The notes beneath the pieces were generated by a model. That model did not search any database, had not been told where the DNA came from, and saw nothing but the letters and a program-made list of their open reading frames with translations. From contig SADC01000316.1 of assembly GCA_004194705.1 (NCBI GenBank), forward strand, positions 1 to 64,000: 64,000 bases of DNA, read 5' to 3'. Below are positions 23,197 to 34,059 of this stretch, piece by piece. Origin of the DNA: Ditylenchus dipsaci (lineage: Eukaryota > Nematoda > Chromadorea > Rhabditida > Anguinidae). Position 1 is the stretch's first letter. Every line of letters begins with the position of its first letter. The translations under genes and the position numbers were made by a program.

Positions 23197-23384
23197 CAGT
23201 CAACTCCTTCATAGTGCACACCCAACGGACCGGCGTTAGGTGTACATTATGGTAGGGGCTGCACTATGGCGAGGGGTTAATATGGAGAAGTTGACTGTGT
23301 GGTGGCCAACCACATCGGAACCGGGTGTGCACTATGGAGGGGGTGTACACTATCGCGGGTGTACACTATGGATGTAGTTGACTG
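23197..23384. mobile_element. TA-foldback group A, GTACACTATGG phrase
   Basis: Ends are CAGTCAACTCCTTCATAG and CTATGGATGTAGTTGACTG with TA on both sides. The phrase GTGTACACTATGG and its complement are repeated at least five times in 188 bases. An internal GAGAAGTTGACTGTG suggests one end has been duplicated. Confidence 0.75.
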
Positions 23385-23400
23385 TATGTAAACAGGAAGG

Positions 23401-23625
23401 AGAAAAATGGGCCATTTCAAATTGGGCCGATGCAAATTGGGCCAATTTCAAATTGGGTCAATTCAAATTGCGCCAACTTATTGGCAATTTTTCAACTGTT
23501 GTTTGACTCAAAATCGTGGCCCATTTTGAAATTGGCCTAATTTGCATTGGACCAATTTGAAAATGGCCCAATTCGAAATGGCGCATTTTGCATTGGCGCA
23601 ATTTGAAATGGCCCTTCTTCTCCTC
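23401..23625. mobile_element. Foldback with AAATTGGGCC phrase array
   Basis: Five to six copies of TTCAAATTGGGCCAA-type phrases in the left arm face the complements (GGCCCAATTCGAAATGG) in the right arm. Outer ends GGAGAAAAATGGGCC and GGCCCTTCTTCTCC are imperfect mirrors. A related phrase set (AAATTGCGCCA) occupies 55461-55918. Confidence 0.65.
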
Positions 23626-23869
23626 CCCATGTAAACTCAGTAGTTATTTTTTAATTTGACTCTTGATCAGGGATAGGAATTTTAGGAATCATGCTCCTAA
23701 AATTAAGTATGATTTATGATCTAGTATATAAATTGCAGATCAGTATCATCGTTTCACAAGTACCGTATTTCTTATAATATACTGGCAGTCTCCAATAATC
23801 GGGCAGTCTCTAATAAACAGGCACCCTAGGAGGTGATTGGTAAATAAACAAGTTTATCAGAAGAACTAC

Positions 23870-23945
23870 GGTAAGTGTGGCGCAGTGTTATAGGCTGCAC
23901 GCCCATTATTCATGTCACAGGTTCGATACCTAATAGGTGCGTTCT
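23870..23945 (+). repeat. tRNA-derived SINE fragment
   Basis: GTGTGGCGCAGTGTTATAGG (A-box-like) and CAGGTTCGATACC (B-box-like). No acceptor stem was found. Confidence 0.5.
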
Positions 23946-24354
23946 CTTTTTAGCATTTCCGATTTGACAATGCTCGGAGACAGCATATGAAGTGCACCTT
24001 TTTATTTTTCATCACACAAAAACTTGCTGCAAGCCTTTAAATTGGTCTATCGAAAGTTCTGCAATGTGTGGTAAGATGGTTTTTTCAGTTAAAAATACGA
24101 TAGTGGCGCCTATAGGTGCCTGTTGCCCTAGTTTTTTTGTAAGTGGCCTAGGTAGGTATATACCGTTGGTTTAAACCGAGGGCTGAAAAAAGGAACAAAA
24201 CAGAGAAGATACCTAAGGCCAAAGCGAAGGATGAGAGCATCAACCAAGAAGAGAGCCAGATTTTTCAAACCGAGGGCTTTAGGAATCTAATTCGATTGTA
24301 CCAACAATACACAATGTAAATAGCAATTTTGGAGTCGAAAAAGGTGTCCCGCGT

Positions 24355-24465
24355 CGACCACGGACAATTTCCTGCCGCCCCAATTTCCTGCCGGACAAAT
24401 CCCTGCTGGACAGTTCCCTGCCGGGGATAATTCCCTGCCACGCCAATTCCCTGCCGGGAAATATA
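24355..24465. repeat. TTCCCTGCCGG phrase array
   Basis: Seven copies of (A/T)TTCCCTGCCGG-like phrases over 110 bases. A lone complement, CCCGGCAGGGAATTG, lies at 29519-29533. Confidence 0.6.
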
Positions 24466-25010
24466 CTAGTAAAACTATATCTAATCGATTTCCCAACTAA
24501 ACAAATTGCATCTTTATTGAGAACCAACTCGAACAACAATGGCAAATAACTCCTTGAAGGAGCATGGCTTCATGCCGGCCCCCATGGGGTACTTTGTATC
24601 GAGAGGTGACTGTATCAAAGGTCAACTCGACTAAATTTCCTTCACTTCAAACTAAATAATACAGGTAAGGTGTACGTTATAGTGGCTGTACGTTATATCG
24701 AAGTTTGATTGTAGTGTATAACTTACGCTTTGATATCGTAGCTTGCGTAAACTTGACGACAAAGTTACTTTATATTAGCTGAAAATCACGAAAAAACAAA
24801 AAGCGAGAGACGGCAAATTACATATAAAAACTTATCTAATTACTTTCCAAGCTACAGTGAGGGATTGGTTTTTCTGACTGATTCCGGGTGCCTATAATCA
24901 GGCTGAAATATCTAGATAATTCGGTTTCCCAAGAAAAGAGCTGAAGATACGTCTAAGCTGCAACATCACTACACATTGCAGTCTTCTCAATAGAATCTTC
25001 GACCCTACTA

Positions 25011-25247
25011 TAGAATAACCCGTCCCCCCCCCCCCAAAAAATCCGACCTTTTAAAACTTAAGTAAAAAGTACCCAAATTTATGTCCCAGACCCCGGAAAA
25101 TGTGCGCAAACTCTTCATTAGTCATAACTTCCGTACGCTGGCCTACCCCCAAGCCTAAGGCCTAAGCCTAAACTTGTTGTTTGCAAGGGTAGTTACAGCG
25201 ATTTTATAAGGTCGGATTTTGGGGGGGGTATTCTATAGTAGCGCCGA
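25011..25247. mobile_element. G/C-run foldback (group C), copy 1
   Basis: Left end CTACTATAGAATAACCCG and C-run; right end G-run then GGTATTCTATAGTAGCGCCG. Next to the runs, AATCCGACCTTTT and its complement AAGGTCGGATTTT pair. The loop carries GCCTAAGCCTAA phrases. Confidence 0.65.
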
Positions 25248-26019
25248 ATCTTCTATTCTTGCGAGACAACAGACCACAAAGAATAAGATGGCAAACAAGC
25301 AAATCAACTTATCTAATGCAGCTTTATTATTGTTCCTCACCAAGTTTTTGATGTTCTGAAAGAAACAAGTGTAAAACTTGTGAAAATAATTACAGTGGTT
25401 CACAAATCAGCACACAAAATCTCAATAAACACAAGCATCAAACAAGAAAAATCTCAATTACTCGCAGCAGATCAGAGAAACACACTGAAACTGATCCGAT
25501 AGTTCAAAATGAACATTTGAAATGAAAAATAATTGCATTCACAAAACAATTCGTGCCATAAACCATAGTGTAGGATTTTGTCCCCGGGAATTCAAATATC
25601 AACAATTGATTTAGTTGTAGGAAGTCATGCTCCTTTAAACGATAAGAAAGCAATACAATACAACATTTCCACGTACAAATATGAATAAAATCTATTAAAA
25701 CAGACCGGATATTCAGCGACGGACACGGACGATTCACTCACTGGGACGATTCACTCACGGTTACTACTCATTTGGGGCCCACTTATTTCGTCTGCCTCAT
25801 TTAGGCTCCACTCATTTTGGCCCCAGTATATCAATACTAGGCGAACTGGCACCCTTTCGGGCGCCTGCGTTTTAAAAGCAAAGTTTGGTGTAGCACAACA
25901 CTACAATACCAATCGGGCCGTAAACCCACTTTGCATGATTGGCATTTTATGAGCTGTTCGCGCAAAACAATTTCAACCCACTTTTTCAGTTTCACAGTCA
26001 AGCAAAACGTCGGCTATAC

Positions 26020-26390
26020 TATAGAGGGCCTACCGCACAAATAAACTCTGGTATGCATGCTTTTTCATGCATCCAGAGTCTCTTGCGAGTGATTTGTGTC
26101 TAAGGTATGTGGGTGTGCGCATCTCAACTCCAAGCCACTAAGCCCCCTGTGCCCCCAAAAGGGGGTGCAGGGGGCTTGAGAGTTAGAGATGCGCGCACTC
26201 ACTTACCTTAGACATGATTCCGAGAAGTACTCCTTGATCATAAAATGCATATAGAGTCTCTTTTTGCCACGGCCCAGTTGAAAAACATGGTAGGACATCC
26301 GAAATAGTCCAGAATTCACTTTTTTAATAATTTTGCCATGAAAGTGGCCCTTTTATTCCCTTCCCCTCCCAATACAGCCCTAAATCCCTT
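26020..26390 (+). repeat. 430-base GC-core repeat, copy 2
   Basis: From GGCCTACCGCACAAATAAA to CCAATACAGCCC. The hairpin arms GTCTAAGGTATGTGGGTG and CACTCACTTACCTTAGAC are intact around a CCCCAAAAGGGGG core. Confidence 0.75.
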
Positions 26391-26744
26391 AAAAATATTT
26401 TGGCGGGAATTCAAAAAAATATTTTTTTTGAATTTTCTTAAATTTTTACCTTGGGGGACCAAGGCAAATCGAAAAAAAAATGTTTTCGATTTTTCGGAAA
26501 CCAAAGTGTTTCCGTGCCTATTCAGAGCACGAGAATCAAAATGAGACGGGTCCTTTCCCCTTCAGGAAAAGTAAATTTTTCGCTAGCTGGGGGGGGGCAT
26601 TCTATAGTGTTACCAAACTTTTTTCCACACAATGTTTTTTCACTGTATTTTTGCTGTCACATTTGACTGCAACTTTGATAAACTACCATGGCCTCACACG
26701 GGAAAATGCAACATAAGTCATTCGGTCGGTAAACACAGGACCAG

Positions 26745-27260
26745 TTAAAGCGGCATGCTCGCCGCCGATGGAATATTTAGAAAGGCGGGTACCAGGTCAA
26801 TTCAAACGAGAATTATTTTTAAATAAATTTTAGTTGAGTACCTTGCGGCGAATACCGTATAACCTCTAATAGACGGGCATGCCCTTCTATTTTTCAACCC
26901 TAAAAAATCGAAAAAAAATATTTTGATTTTGAGATTATTGGGTACTCAAAAAAATCTAAAAAGCGGAATCAACTAAGATCGAGGTGATCAAGAAAACGCG
27001 AAAAACAGATTTGCAAAAAAATTTTTTTGCGCTGAGATATAGATCCTTGAGGGTGCCGTCTATTAGAGGGTGCCCGTCTAATAGAGGTTATACGGTAAGT
27101 AATGCAAAACAATTTGTTCATTTAAAGTATCGGTTCGAATCTCACTGGGGTAGTACTTTTCCCCGACTTTTCCAAATTGCGTCAAATTAATTCTCGTTTG
27201 AATTTTGCTGGTACCCGCCTTTCAAAATATTCCCATCGGCGGCGAGCATGCCCTTTAAGT
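26745..27260. mobile_element. TTAA-flanked foldback with nested group B element
   Basis: Arms pair GGCATGCTCGCCGCCGATGG (26750) with CCATCGGCGGCGAGCATGCC (about 27234), and GGCGGGTACCAG with CTGGTACCCGCC; the flanks are TTAA-like. A group B element (26855-27095) has inserted between the arms. A lone right arm of the same family lies at 31418-31463. Confidence 0.75.
26855..27095. mobile_element. TA-foldback group B, nested
   Basis: Ends CCGTATAACCTCTAATAGAC and GTCTAATAGAGGTTATACGG are exact mirrors, with TA on both sides (26853-26854; 27096-27097). The phrase GACGGGCA(C/T)(G)CC follows each end. Confidence 0.85.
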
Positions 27261-27539
27261 CAATTCCAACAAATCAATTGTTTGGCCTTGACTTTATTGA
27301 TTGTCATTGCAAAACATGGTTTAATAGGGAATTGTTTCCTGTACAGTGTGAAAGGAAAGTCTCCTGGGTACCCAGGATAGGGGGTACTCCTGGGTCCCCT
27401 CCTGGGTACTTCGAGAAGTTTAACTTTAAGATTTCAAAAAAATATCTGACAATAATTTGCAAAAAATGTCCGAAAATTTGGCTTGAACACTAACATCCAC
27501 CAAAATCCAGGCTAAAATCTACCATCTCCAATTTAAAGG

Positions 27540-27735
27540 GACTTAGAAACTTTTTTTAAAGCCATTTCAATTTTACAATTTTGTGATTAAAAGAGAGCTA
27601 AGATATAGAATTTTAGGGTTCTGAAAATATATCCGGCATGATTTCACGAAAACTGGCCGAAAATTGGTCTTAAAAAGAAAAGTGGCGACGGACGGACAGA
27701 CACAAGCCAAATACTATATAGAGATAGGATTTAAA
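27540..27735. repeat. Repeat tail ending in ATACTATATAGAGAT
   Basis: Ends GACGGACGGACAGACACAAG followed by CCAAATACTATATAGAGAT. The tandem repeat at 49560-50258 ends in a very similar tail (CACACCGACCCAAATACTAT). Such tails look like 3' ends of non-LTR or related elements, but no reverse transcriptase was found. Confidence 0.45.
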
Positions 27736-27835
27736 CCACCCTGTTGCTCGAAAAACTCTTTCGAGCCAGCATTAATGTACACTGGCCTACTTTTGCCGAA
27801 TAGAAAATTCGTTGCTCAAATTTACCCTCGATAAA

Positions 27836-28860
27836 TCAATTATAAAAATTTGGACGCTACTGGCTTATACCCCCCCCCCCAAAAAAAAAGGCTACTTTCT
27901 TATACCCCCCCCCCCCAAAAATCGGACCTACTGTCATATACCCCCCCCCCCCCAAAACCGACTTTTTTGGGAGTGTCTAAAAACCATTTTTATGCAATAA
28001 TTTTGCCATAAAGGGACAGAAAAGCAGTTTAAAAGGGATTATGGGCTGTATTGAGAGGGGAAGGGAATAATACAGGGGCCACTTTTTTTTAGCTGCTTTA
28101 CCATGTTTTTCAACTCGGGCCGTGGCAAAAATAGACTCTATATGCATTTTATGATCAAGTGTACTTCTCGGAATCATGTCTAAGGTAAGTGCGTGCGCGC
28201 ATCTCCAAGCCCAAGCAACCCCTGCGCCCCTTCGGGGGCGCAGGGGGCTTGGGGGCTTGGAGTTGAGATGCGCACACCCACATACCTTAGACACAAATCA
28301 CTCGAAAGCGACTCTGGATGCATGAAAAAACATGCATACCAGAGTTATTTATGCGGTAGGCCCCAGTATTCAAAACTATGTTCAACATCTTTGATTTTGC
28401 GACCGAAAGGGTTTCACCCCTCTTCAGGCCTGGGGCTACGAGCCAGAGGCTCAGCCGTCCAAAATTTACACGACAACCATCAGGATCCACCCGGCTGATC
28501 GGTCCGATCATTTCGAGGAGTTATACTTTTACGTGCACCACAAGTGGCTGGGTTTGAAAGTGACTTCAACGCTAAGAGAATTAATACTCTTTGGTACTTA
28601 TAGGCACTATAGAAGTGGCCCCTGTTTGTCCCTTCCCCTCCCAATACAGCCCAATACAGCCTTGAACCCTATTTTAATTGCTTTTCTGGACCTTTTATGG
28701 CGAAATCATTGCTTAAAAATATGTTTTGACCACTCCTAAAAATCTTGATTTTGGGGGGGGGGTATAAGCCAGTAGGTCCGAGGATTGGGGGGGGGGTATA
28801 AGAAAGTAGCTGTTTTTGGGGAGGGGGGGTATAAGCCAGTAGCGCCAAAATTTGTGAGGT
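27836..28860. mobile_element. G/C-run foldback (group C) enclosing a GC-core repeat
   Basis: Three C-runs, each in a GCTACTGGCTTATACCCCC-like phrase, on the left face three G-runs in GGGGGTATAAGCCAGTAG on the right. Between them lies a minus-strand copy of the 430-base repeat (28045-28460) and a second fragment of its end (28612-28660). Confidence 0.65.
28045..28460 (-). repeat. 430-base GC-core repeat, copy 3 (inverted)
   Basis: Runs from GGGCTGTATTGAGAGGGG to TACGAGCCAGAGGCTCAGCC. The hairpin core around GCCCCTTCGGGGGCGCAGG is the best preserved in the window. Confidence 0.8.
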
Positions 28861-28935
28861 TAAAGGTTGGAATTCTGGTGGTAGGAGACATTTTTTGTTG
28901 AATCACGCTAACAAACTATCTATCCTCAGGTTGTA

Positions 28936-29362
28936 CAGTCGAGTCCCGCTAACCCGGCACCCCAAAAAGTTCGTTCCCGCTTGGGTCCGACACTTTTTTT
29001 AACCCAATTTTCGAAGTATTTTTTCAATTGTGTTTTTACAGTCTGATAGCAAATATCGTGAGGATTCCGATTTTGCCGATCGTTTTTCAAAAACCTAATA
29101 TTTTTGGCTCTAAAAGATCAAAACCCCGCTAACCCGGCACCCTTTTTAAAAATATGGTGCCGGGTTAGCGGGGTTTTGATCTTTTAGAGCCAAAAATATT
29201 AGGTTTTTGAAAAACGATCGGCAAAATCGGAATCCTCACGATATTTGCTATCAGACTGTAAAAACACAATTGAAAAAATACTTCGAAAATTGGGTTAAAA
29301 AAAGTGTCGGACCCAAGGCGGGAACGAACTTTTTTGGGTGCCGGGTTAGCGGGACTCGACTG
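28936..29362. mobile_element. 427-base near-perfect palindrome, TA-foldback group A
   Basis: Ends CAGTCGAGTCCCGCTAACC and the exact complement, with TA on both sides (28934-28935; 29363-29364). Arms of about 210 bases match almost base for base. The phrase CCGCTAACCCGGCACC occurs at both ends and in the centre. It can serve as the reference copy of group A: scaffold TTCGTTCCCGC, GGGTCCGACACTTTTTTT, CCGATTTTGCCGATCG. No transposase. Confidence 0.9.
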
Positions 29363-29598
29363 TATAGGAAAACCACCTGGTACTTCCACATTGAATTCAT
29401 CCACAGAAATTTGCTCCAAGTGGTCTTCCACTTGGAGCAATTTTTTTCCTTCGCTTTTTCGGGTTCCAAACCTGATTTCCAAAGATATTTTTTTCAAAAA
29501 GCGGAGTCTCAATATTTTCCCGGCAGGGAATTGTCACGTTCCGGTCCCGCGCGTATTTGAATTTGCCAAATTCTCATTGTCCTCAACAAGTATAAATC

Positions 29599-29604
29599 TT
29601 TAAT
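29599..29604 (-). terminator. ATTAAA signal overlapping the stop of the kelch-type gene
   Basis: The last codons AAT TAA followed by AGA form ATTAAA across the stop codon (29600-29602), the same arrangement as in eS7. Confidence 0.5.
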
Positions 29605-32600
29605 TGAAAAAACCCACAGAAAGGCATGTCCAGTGCCATGTGTCAGTGTCAGTCAATTTAAGTTGAAAAATATGGAATCTTTTCAATTTCTTGTTATTAC
29701 TGGGATTAATGACACTACAGCCAACCACGTAGTAGAAATTTTCATCGTCTAAAGCGACCACACCACAAAATTGTAACAAGCCGTCCAACATTTCTTCCAG
29801 AGACCTGTCTGCATCAATAAACTTCAGTCTTTCGGCTTTAAATTTGTCTTCTTTTTCTTGCTGATTTGATTTGTGCAGTCGACAGATATAGAAGGCGTTT
29901 TCCTGGTATACATCAATTTCGTCCACATGTGGAGTAGATTTCACCAAAAACACTGGTCCTGTGCAAGATGGAGCAAAGGCACTGAAAATTTTAGACAATA
30001 GTAATTATAGGCAACCACTTTGATCTACAGAATGAGTCGTAAAATTTGCCTCATTTTTGAATTTTTTTGTCAAAAGCTTTTGCAAACCGGTGAAAACTTT
30101 TTTGTGGTTTTAACTAGGGTGGTGCGGTTACGGTTAATTTGGCCCTACCCGGTTTTCGGTTAACCGGTTTTTAGGGTACCCGGTTTTCGGTTACGGTTTA
30201 TCACCAGTACCCGTTAACCGACCCGGTTTTTTCCGGTTTTGTTAAATTTCGTCCCTTATTGCAATCCTTTAGGCTAAAAGCGCAAAGATAACCATATTAA
30301 AGGCTTTATTGACACCAAATAAAATGTTGCAAACAAATATATTCATACGATATTGTCTTCATCAAGAAAACCCAATTCATATGTTTCGGTTTCTCCATCA
30401 TCAGGAACCGTGGATGGAGCTAGCTTCAGCCGATTTAGTTTTGCTTTGATTAAAATGAGCATCTATGCCGTAGCACCATGCATCCTAGAGATGTTGTTTA
30501 CGACTTATTTTTTGGTAAACTGGAGCTGTTTACCTATTTCTCAGTGTATTAGAATTAAAAAGACCAGCAATGGAGAATGTTCGTTCTCTACTGACTGAAG
30601 TTGCCGGGAGACAAAGGAGAATTTTGGCACCTTTGGAGATAGTCGGAAATCGTTCCTTGTTCTTTTGCCACCAGATAAATAAGTTATCGCTTCTATCAGG
30701 TCTCTCGCTGTTGTGACGGTAATGACTTAGTTCCGCCTTAGGTACAAAATTGAAGATTATGGACATTAACTAGAGATTATAACACCTTAGTTGTAGCCTT
30801 GAGTTGATCAGACCCTACCCTGCGGACCACCTTATTTTCGATGGCCAAATGTCATCTCAAGTAATTTGCATTGATAGAAATCAGTAAATGTTGTTAATAT
30901 GGAAACACCCATATCCATGCTGTCGCTATCGTTATGAGAGTTATCCTCGCTTTGATCTTCATCTTCAGCAAACTCTATTTCTTGCGCTAAAAACAAAACA
31001 AGTTCGTGAAAATTATGAAGGCTCACAAAACACACCATCCATGAGCATCTCAACAAATTTTTCCTCCAGAAAACAATAAAATTTTGCTGCAAGATTTTAT
31101 TTAGGCAGTTTTTTTTATTTCTGAAAGGCGATTTTATCCAGTGCTTAAACCGGAAAAAACCGGATTCTGACGTACCCGGTTTTCGGTTAACCGCGTTTTT
31201 TCGTACCCGGTTTTCGGTTCCGGTTAATTGGGCCAAAACCGGTCCGGTTCGGTTAACCGACCGGGTCGGTTAACCGACCGTGCACCACCCTAGTTTTAAC
31301 CAACAATTTTTACAGCGAAAACCTGATACCAGTTTATATTAAAAATTTGGCGCTATTATGATATACCCCACCCCCCCCCCCCCCCCCAAACAGCTATCAT
31401 CATATAAAAATTTTTGCCGGTACCCGCCTTTCAAAATATTCCCATCGGCGGCGAGCATGCCTCTTTAAAGGGCCATTGCCACCTGTTTCGAATTGTCCCC
31501 CGCCAATTCAAAATTTTTCGCCTAATCATTCAACTTCTGTACGGATTTTTCAGCTCGGTTTCTAACATAACAAGTGCTATAATTTGATTTAAGGTAAAGT
31601 TTTGTTAGAAACCAAATTAAAAATCTGTACGGATGTTCAATGATTCAGAAAAAATTGAATTGGCGGGGACAACCGTTGTCGGAGACGGCAATGGCCCTTT
31701 AAAAATGACTTTTGACCACTCCGAAAAATCTTGATTTTTTGGGGGGGGGGGGGGGGGCGGGGGTGTGGGTATATCAAAGTAGTTTTGGGGGGGGGGGGGG
31801 GGGGGTGGTTATATGATAGTAGCGTCGAAATTTTCGCTTCTGCTTAGGTCACCACTTTTTGCCACTTTTTTATACCGTATTGGTCAATTTTTCGTCACCT
31901 TTTATTTTGTTCATAACTTTTTAAATTTTTATTGGTTTGAAACGATCTTTTTTATTTGAAAGCTGAGATTCTAGGCAATCAAATGACACTTCATTTGTAT
32001 CGTTATCGTTCTTAACAGATGAAAAAAATTTTAAGTCAAAAAATGTCTTACTTTTTTTCTAATTTTAGGCAAAATGGACACCACGATCGAGCAGAAGGTT
32101 TGGTGTGTCATATGGTACGGGATGCATAGAACGCCGAAACAAGTCTAAGTGAAGCACAGAAAGAAGTTCGGAAGAAAGGCTACAACGCCAAGAAAAAATC
32201 AATTCACAGCTGGTAGTTCGAGGTGGTTGAAATTTAATAACATTCTACCTGGTCGCTGCATGGGGAGACGCTCACCAAATTTACCGTGGCGCCATAATCT
32301 CCTGATCTAACACCGTGCGACAACGGCTATACACTCAGCCAGCCAATTTCGAGGAGCTTCGTAACAAATTTAGCAGTGCTTTAACAACCTAACTCAAGCG
32401 ATGATCAATCGTTCCATTATGGCCTACTAGCGTCATCTCCAACGGTGCATTGAAGTGGAAGAAAGGAGTGTCGAGCAATCATATGATAACCTGTGAATTT
32501 CAGATGTTTCATGTTTTTTGTTGGTCGTTATGCTAGGAATTGAATAAGGAGTGTCATGTTTCGTACGAGTGTGTAGTTCATTTTGCTTAAAATTAGGGAA

Positions 32601-33517
32601 ATATAGGGTGATTCGAAATTACGTTAACATTTTCAAATTCAATATTTTTGTTCAAATTTTAGTTTTTCTTATTCGTGTGTTTGTATGATACGTTTGTTTT
32701 TTGCTTGTTATCTCACCTGCGTCCCATTTTCTTATTGATCCCCGAGCTCGTTCATTGCATTAACTTTTTATGTTTTCTTTTCACTATTTCACGTTAACGC
32801 TCAAGGTCGGTTCATCAAATTTATAGCTATCAATTTTGCAGATAAGACTGCAGTCAAGAAAGAAGAGCTACGCGCTGTTTTTGTTCGTCTTTGTCATCAA
32901 GGTCTTGGGTTCGCGCGAATCAGGCAGCTGTTCAGAGTGGCAAAACAGACAACAGCGCGATTTGTCGATTTGAAGAAACTGACGCTATCAAGAATTCGTT
33001 ATAGTTATTGTCTAAGTTTTCTATTTGCTCTTTTGTTGTTACCTGTTACTTGTTAATAAAGCCTGTTGTTACCGTCTTTCAATGGCTTTGTTAGGGACGT
33101 TTTTGGGGATCGCCCCCCAAAAGTTCGAAAACGGGCCGCAGCGGGGTTAGGCTGACGAGTTTTTGAAGATGTTAACGTGATTGTGAATCACCCTGTAAGG
33201 TAGTATCTCCATTTGAAATAGAAATCTAAACCTTGATGTTGCTGACAAGGAGATTCTGTATCATTCAAGTGTCTGTAACTTTCCTCACATTCTACTTCTA
33301 ATTTGTTTCATGCCTCAGTTAGCAAATGATATCTCCAAACACACAGATGTGTAGGCCCATGAATGCCGCCATATACGTACAGATAATAGTCATCAATACC
33401 CAAAACTGGGAACCCGCGAGGCTCAGGGGCTGCAAATAGATTTTATTACAAAGTTCTTTTATTTTAGACTAATCATATTACCTCTAATTGTTCCCTATGT
33501 TCTGAACTATACCATCC
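29600..33517 (-). CDS. Kelch-type beta-propeller gene, 3' part, partial model
   Basis: The last exon, 29600-29981 (127 codons with stop), follows TTTTCAG and contains FYYVVGC and, 20-odd residues later, FQLKLTDTDTWHW, the spacing and residues of a kelch blade. An upstream exon starting at 33429 (after TTTGCAG) reads PVLGIDDYYLYVYGG, another kelch-like strand; it meets a TGA at 33308-33310, with the same frame open again to a GTTTAG donor near 33236. A short possible exon, 33482-33517, reads GWYSSEHREQLE. Phases between these pieces do not all agree (an extra C in the run at 33426-33429 would help), so at least one exon or correction is missing. The introns hold a hAT element, a G/C-run foldback and two transposase relics. 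The N-terminal part was not found. Function beyond a propeller fold is unknown. Confidence 0.5.
30115..31292. mobile_element. hAT element with 8-base target duplication GTTTTAAC
   Basis: Ends TAGGGTGGTGC and GCACCACCCTA; perfect direct repeats GTTTTAAC at 30107-30114 and 31293-31300. About 130 bases inside each end are arrays of the phrase CCCGGTTTTCGGTTAACC. A transposase relic is at 30530-30766 on the minus strand. The 1178-base length is too short for an autonomous copy. It lies in what is probably an intron of the kelch-type gene. Confidence 0.92.
30530..30766 (-). pseudogene. hAT transposase C-terminal (dimerisation) relic
   Basis: The frame holds WWQKNKERFPTISKGAKILL followed by LPATSVSRERTFSIAG, the hallmark of the hAT C-terminal dimerisation region (W..., FP, PATS..ER.FS..G). 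No DDE core or BED zinc finger was found. An acidic stretch at about 30900-30985 (AEDEDQSEDNSH) could belong to the same broken gene. Confidence 0.85.
31348..31848. mobile_element. G/C-run foldback (group C) with nested TTAA MITE
   Basis: Left end GGCGCTATTATGATATACCC plus a long C-run; right end two long G-runs and TATATGATAGTAGCGTCG. Between the ends are a lone arm of the 26745 family (31418-31463) directly abutting a complete TTAA MITE (31469-31698). Confidence 0.7.
31469..31698. mobile_element. TTAA-flanked MITE, copy 2
   Basis: AGGGCCATTGCC ... GGCAATGGCCCT with TTAA on both sides (31465-31468; 31699-31702). Same 230-base layout as copy 1. Confidence 0.8.
32060..32500 (+). pseudogene. 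Degenerate Tc1/mariner-like transposase
   Basis: Plus-strand fragments read TTIEQKVWCVIWYG, then TPKQV and HRKKFGRKAT, the N-terminal helix-turn-helix style of the DUF4817/Tc1-like transposases common in invertebrates. Further on, AATCTCCTGATCTAACACCG corresponds to the SPDL(T/S)P motif of the DDE domain. Several stops and frameshifts show it is dead. Confidence 0.6.
32604..33195. mobile_element. TA-flanked element with helix-turn-helix relic
   Basis: Ends TAGGGTGATTC and GAATCACCCTG followed inward by ACGTTAAC-like words; TA on both sides. Internally the plus strand reads VKKEELRAVFVRLCHQGLGF, which looks like the start of a transposase DNA-binding domain. It is an internal-deletion derivative. 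Confidence 0.6.
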
Positions 33518-34059
33518 CTGCTCATTTCAATTAGCCTGGAACTTTATTTTTTGTATTTAGATTTTTGCATAAGCAAACCAAGCAACCCCCTCGCTCCCAT
33601 ATCACTCAAATTTAAGTGAGAATTCTTGGGTGGGTTCTTTTTTTCATTTCAATTTGTTTAAACGACATCAACGTTTTCAAGAGCTCATCTGGTAGCTCTG
33701 CATCTTACCGTTTTGCTCTGATAATCCCCCCTCTCTAATAATCCACCCCCTCGACTTTGAGGACCTATATGTCAGCCAGAGAAAACATTATGCATACCTG
33801 TTTATTGCGTTTTTTTATCTCCCACGAGCCCTACCGATTCCGCTTTTTAGATTTTGGGTTTACACCAGGGCTGCCATATGTCCTTTTAAAAAGATTTGTC
33901 CTTTTTTGGGACCCCAAATCTTTTTTTATTTTTGAAGTTTCAGTCAATATCTTTTTTGGCTTGAAAATGGCAATTAGCACTATATAAAATGCATTTTTTC
34001 CTTAGAATTCCTGCTTTTTGACCAAAATGTCTTTTTTTAACCCTGTTTCAAATTAAGGT

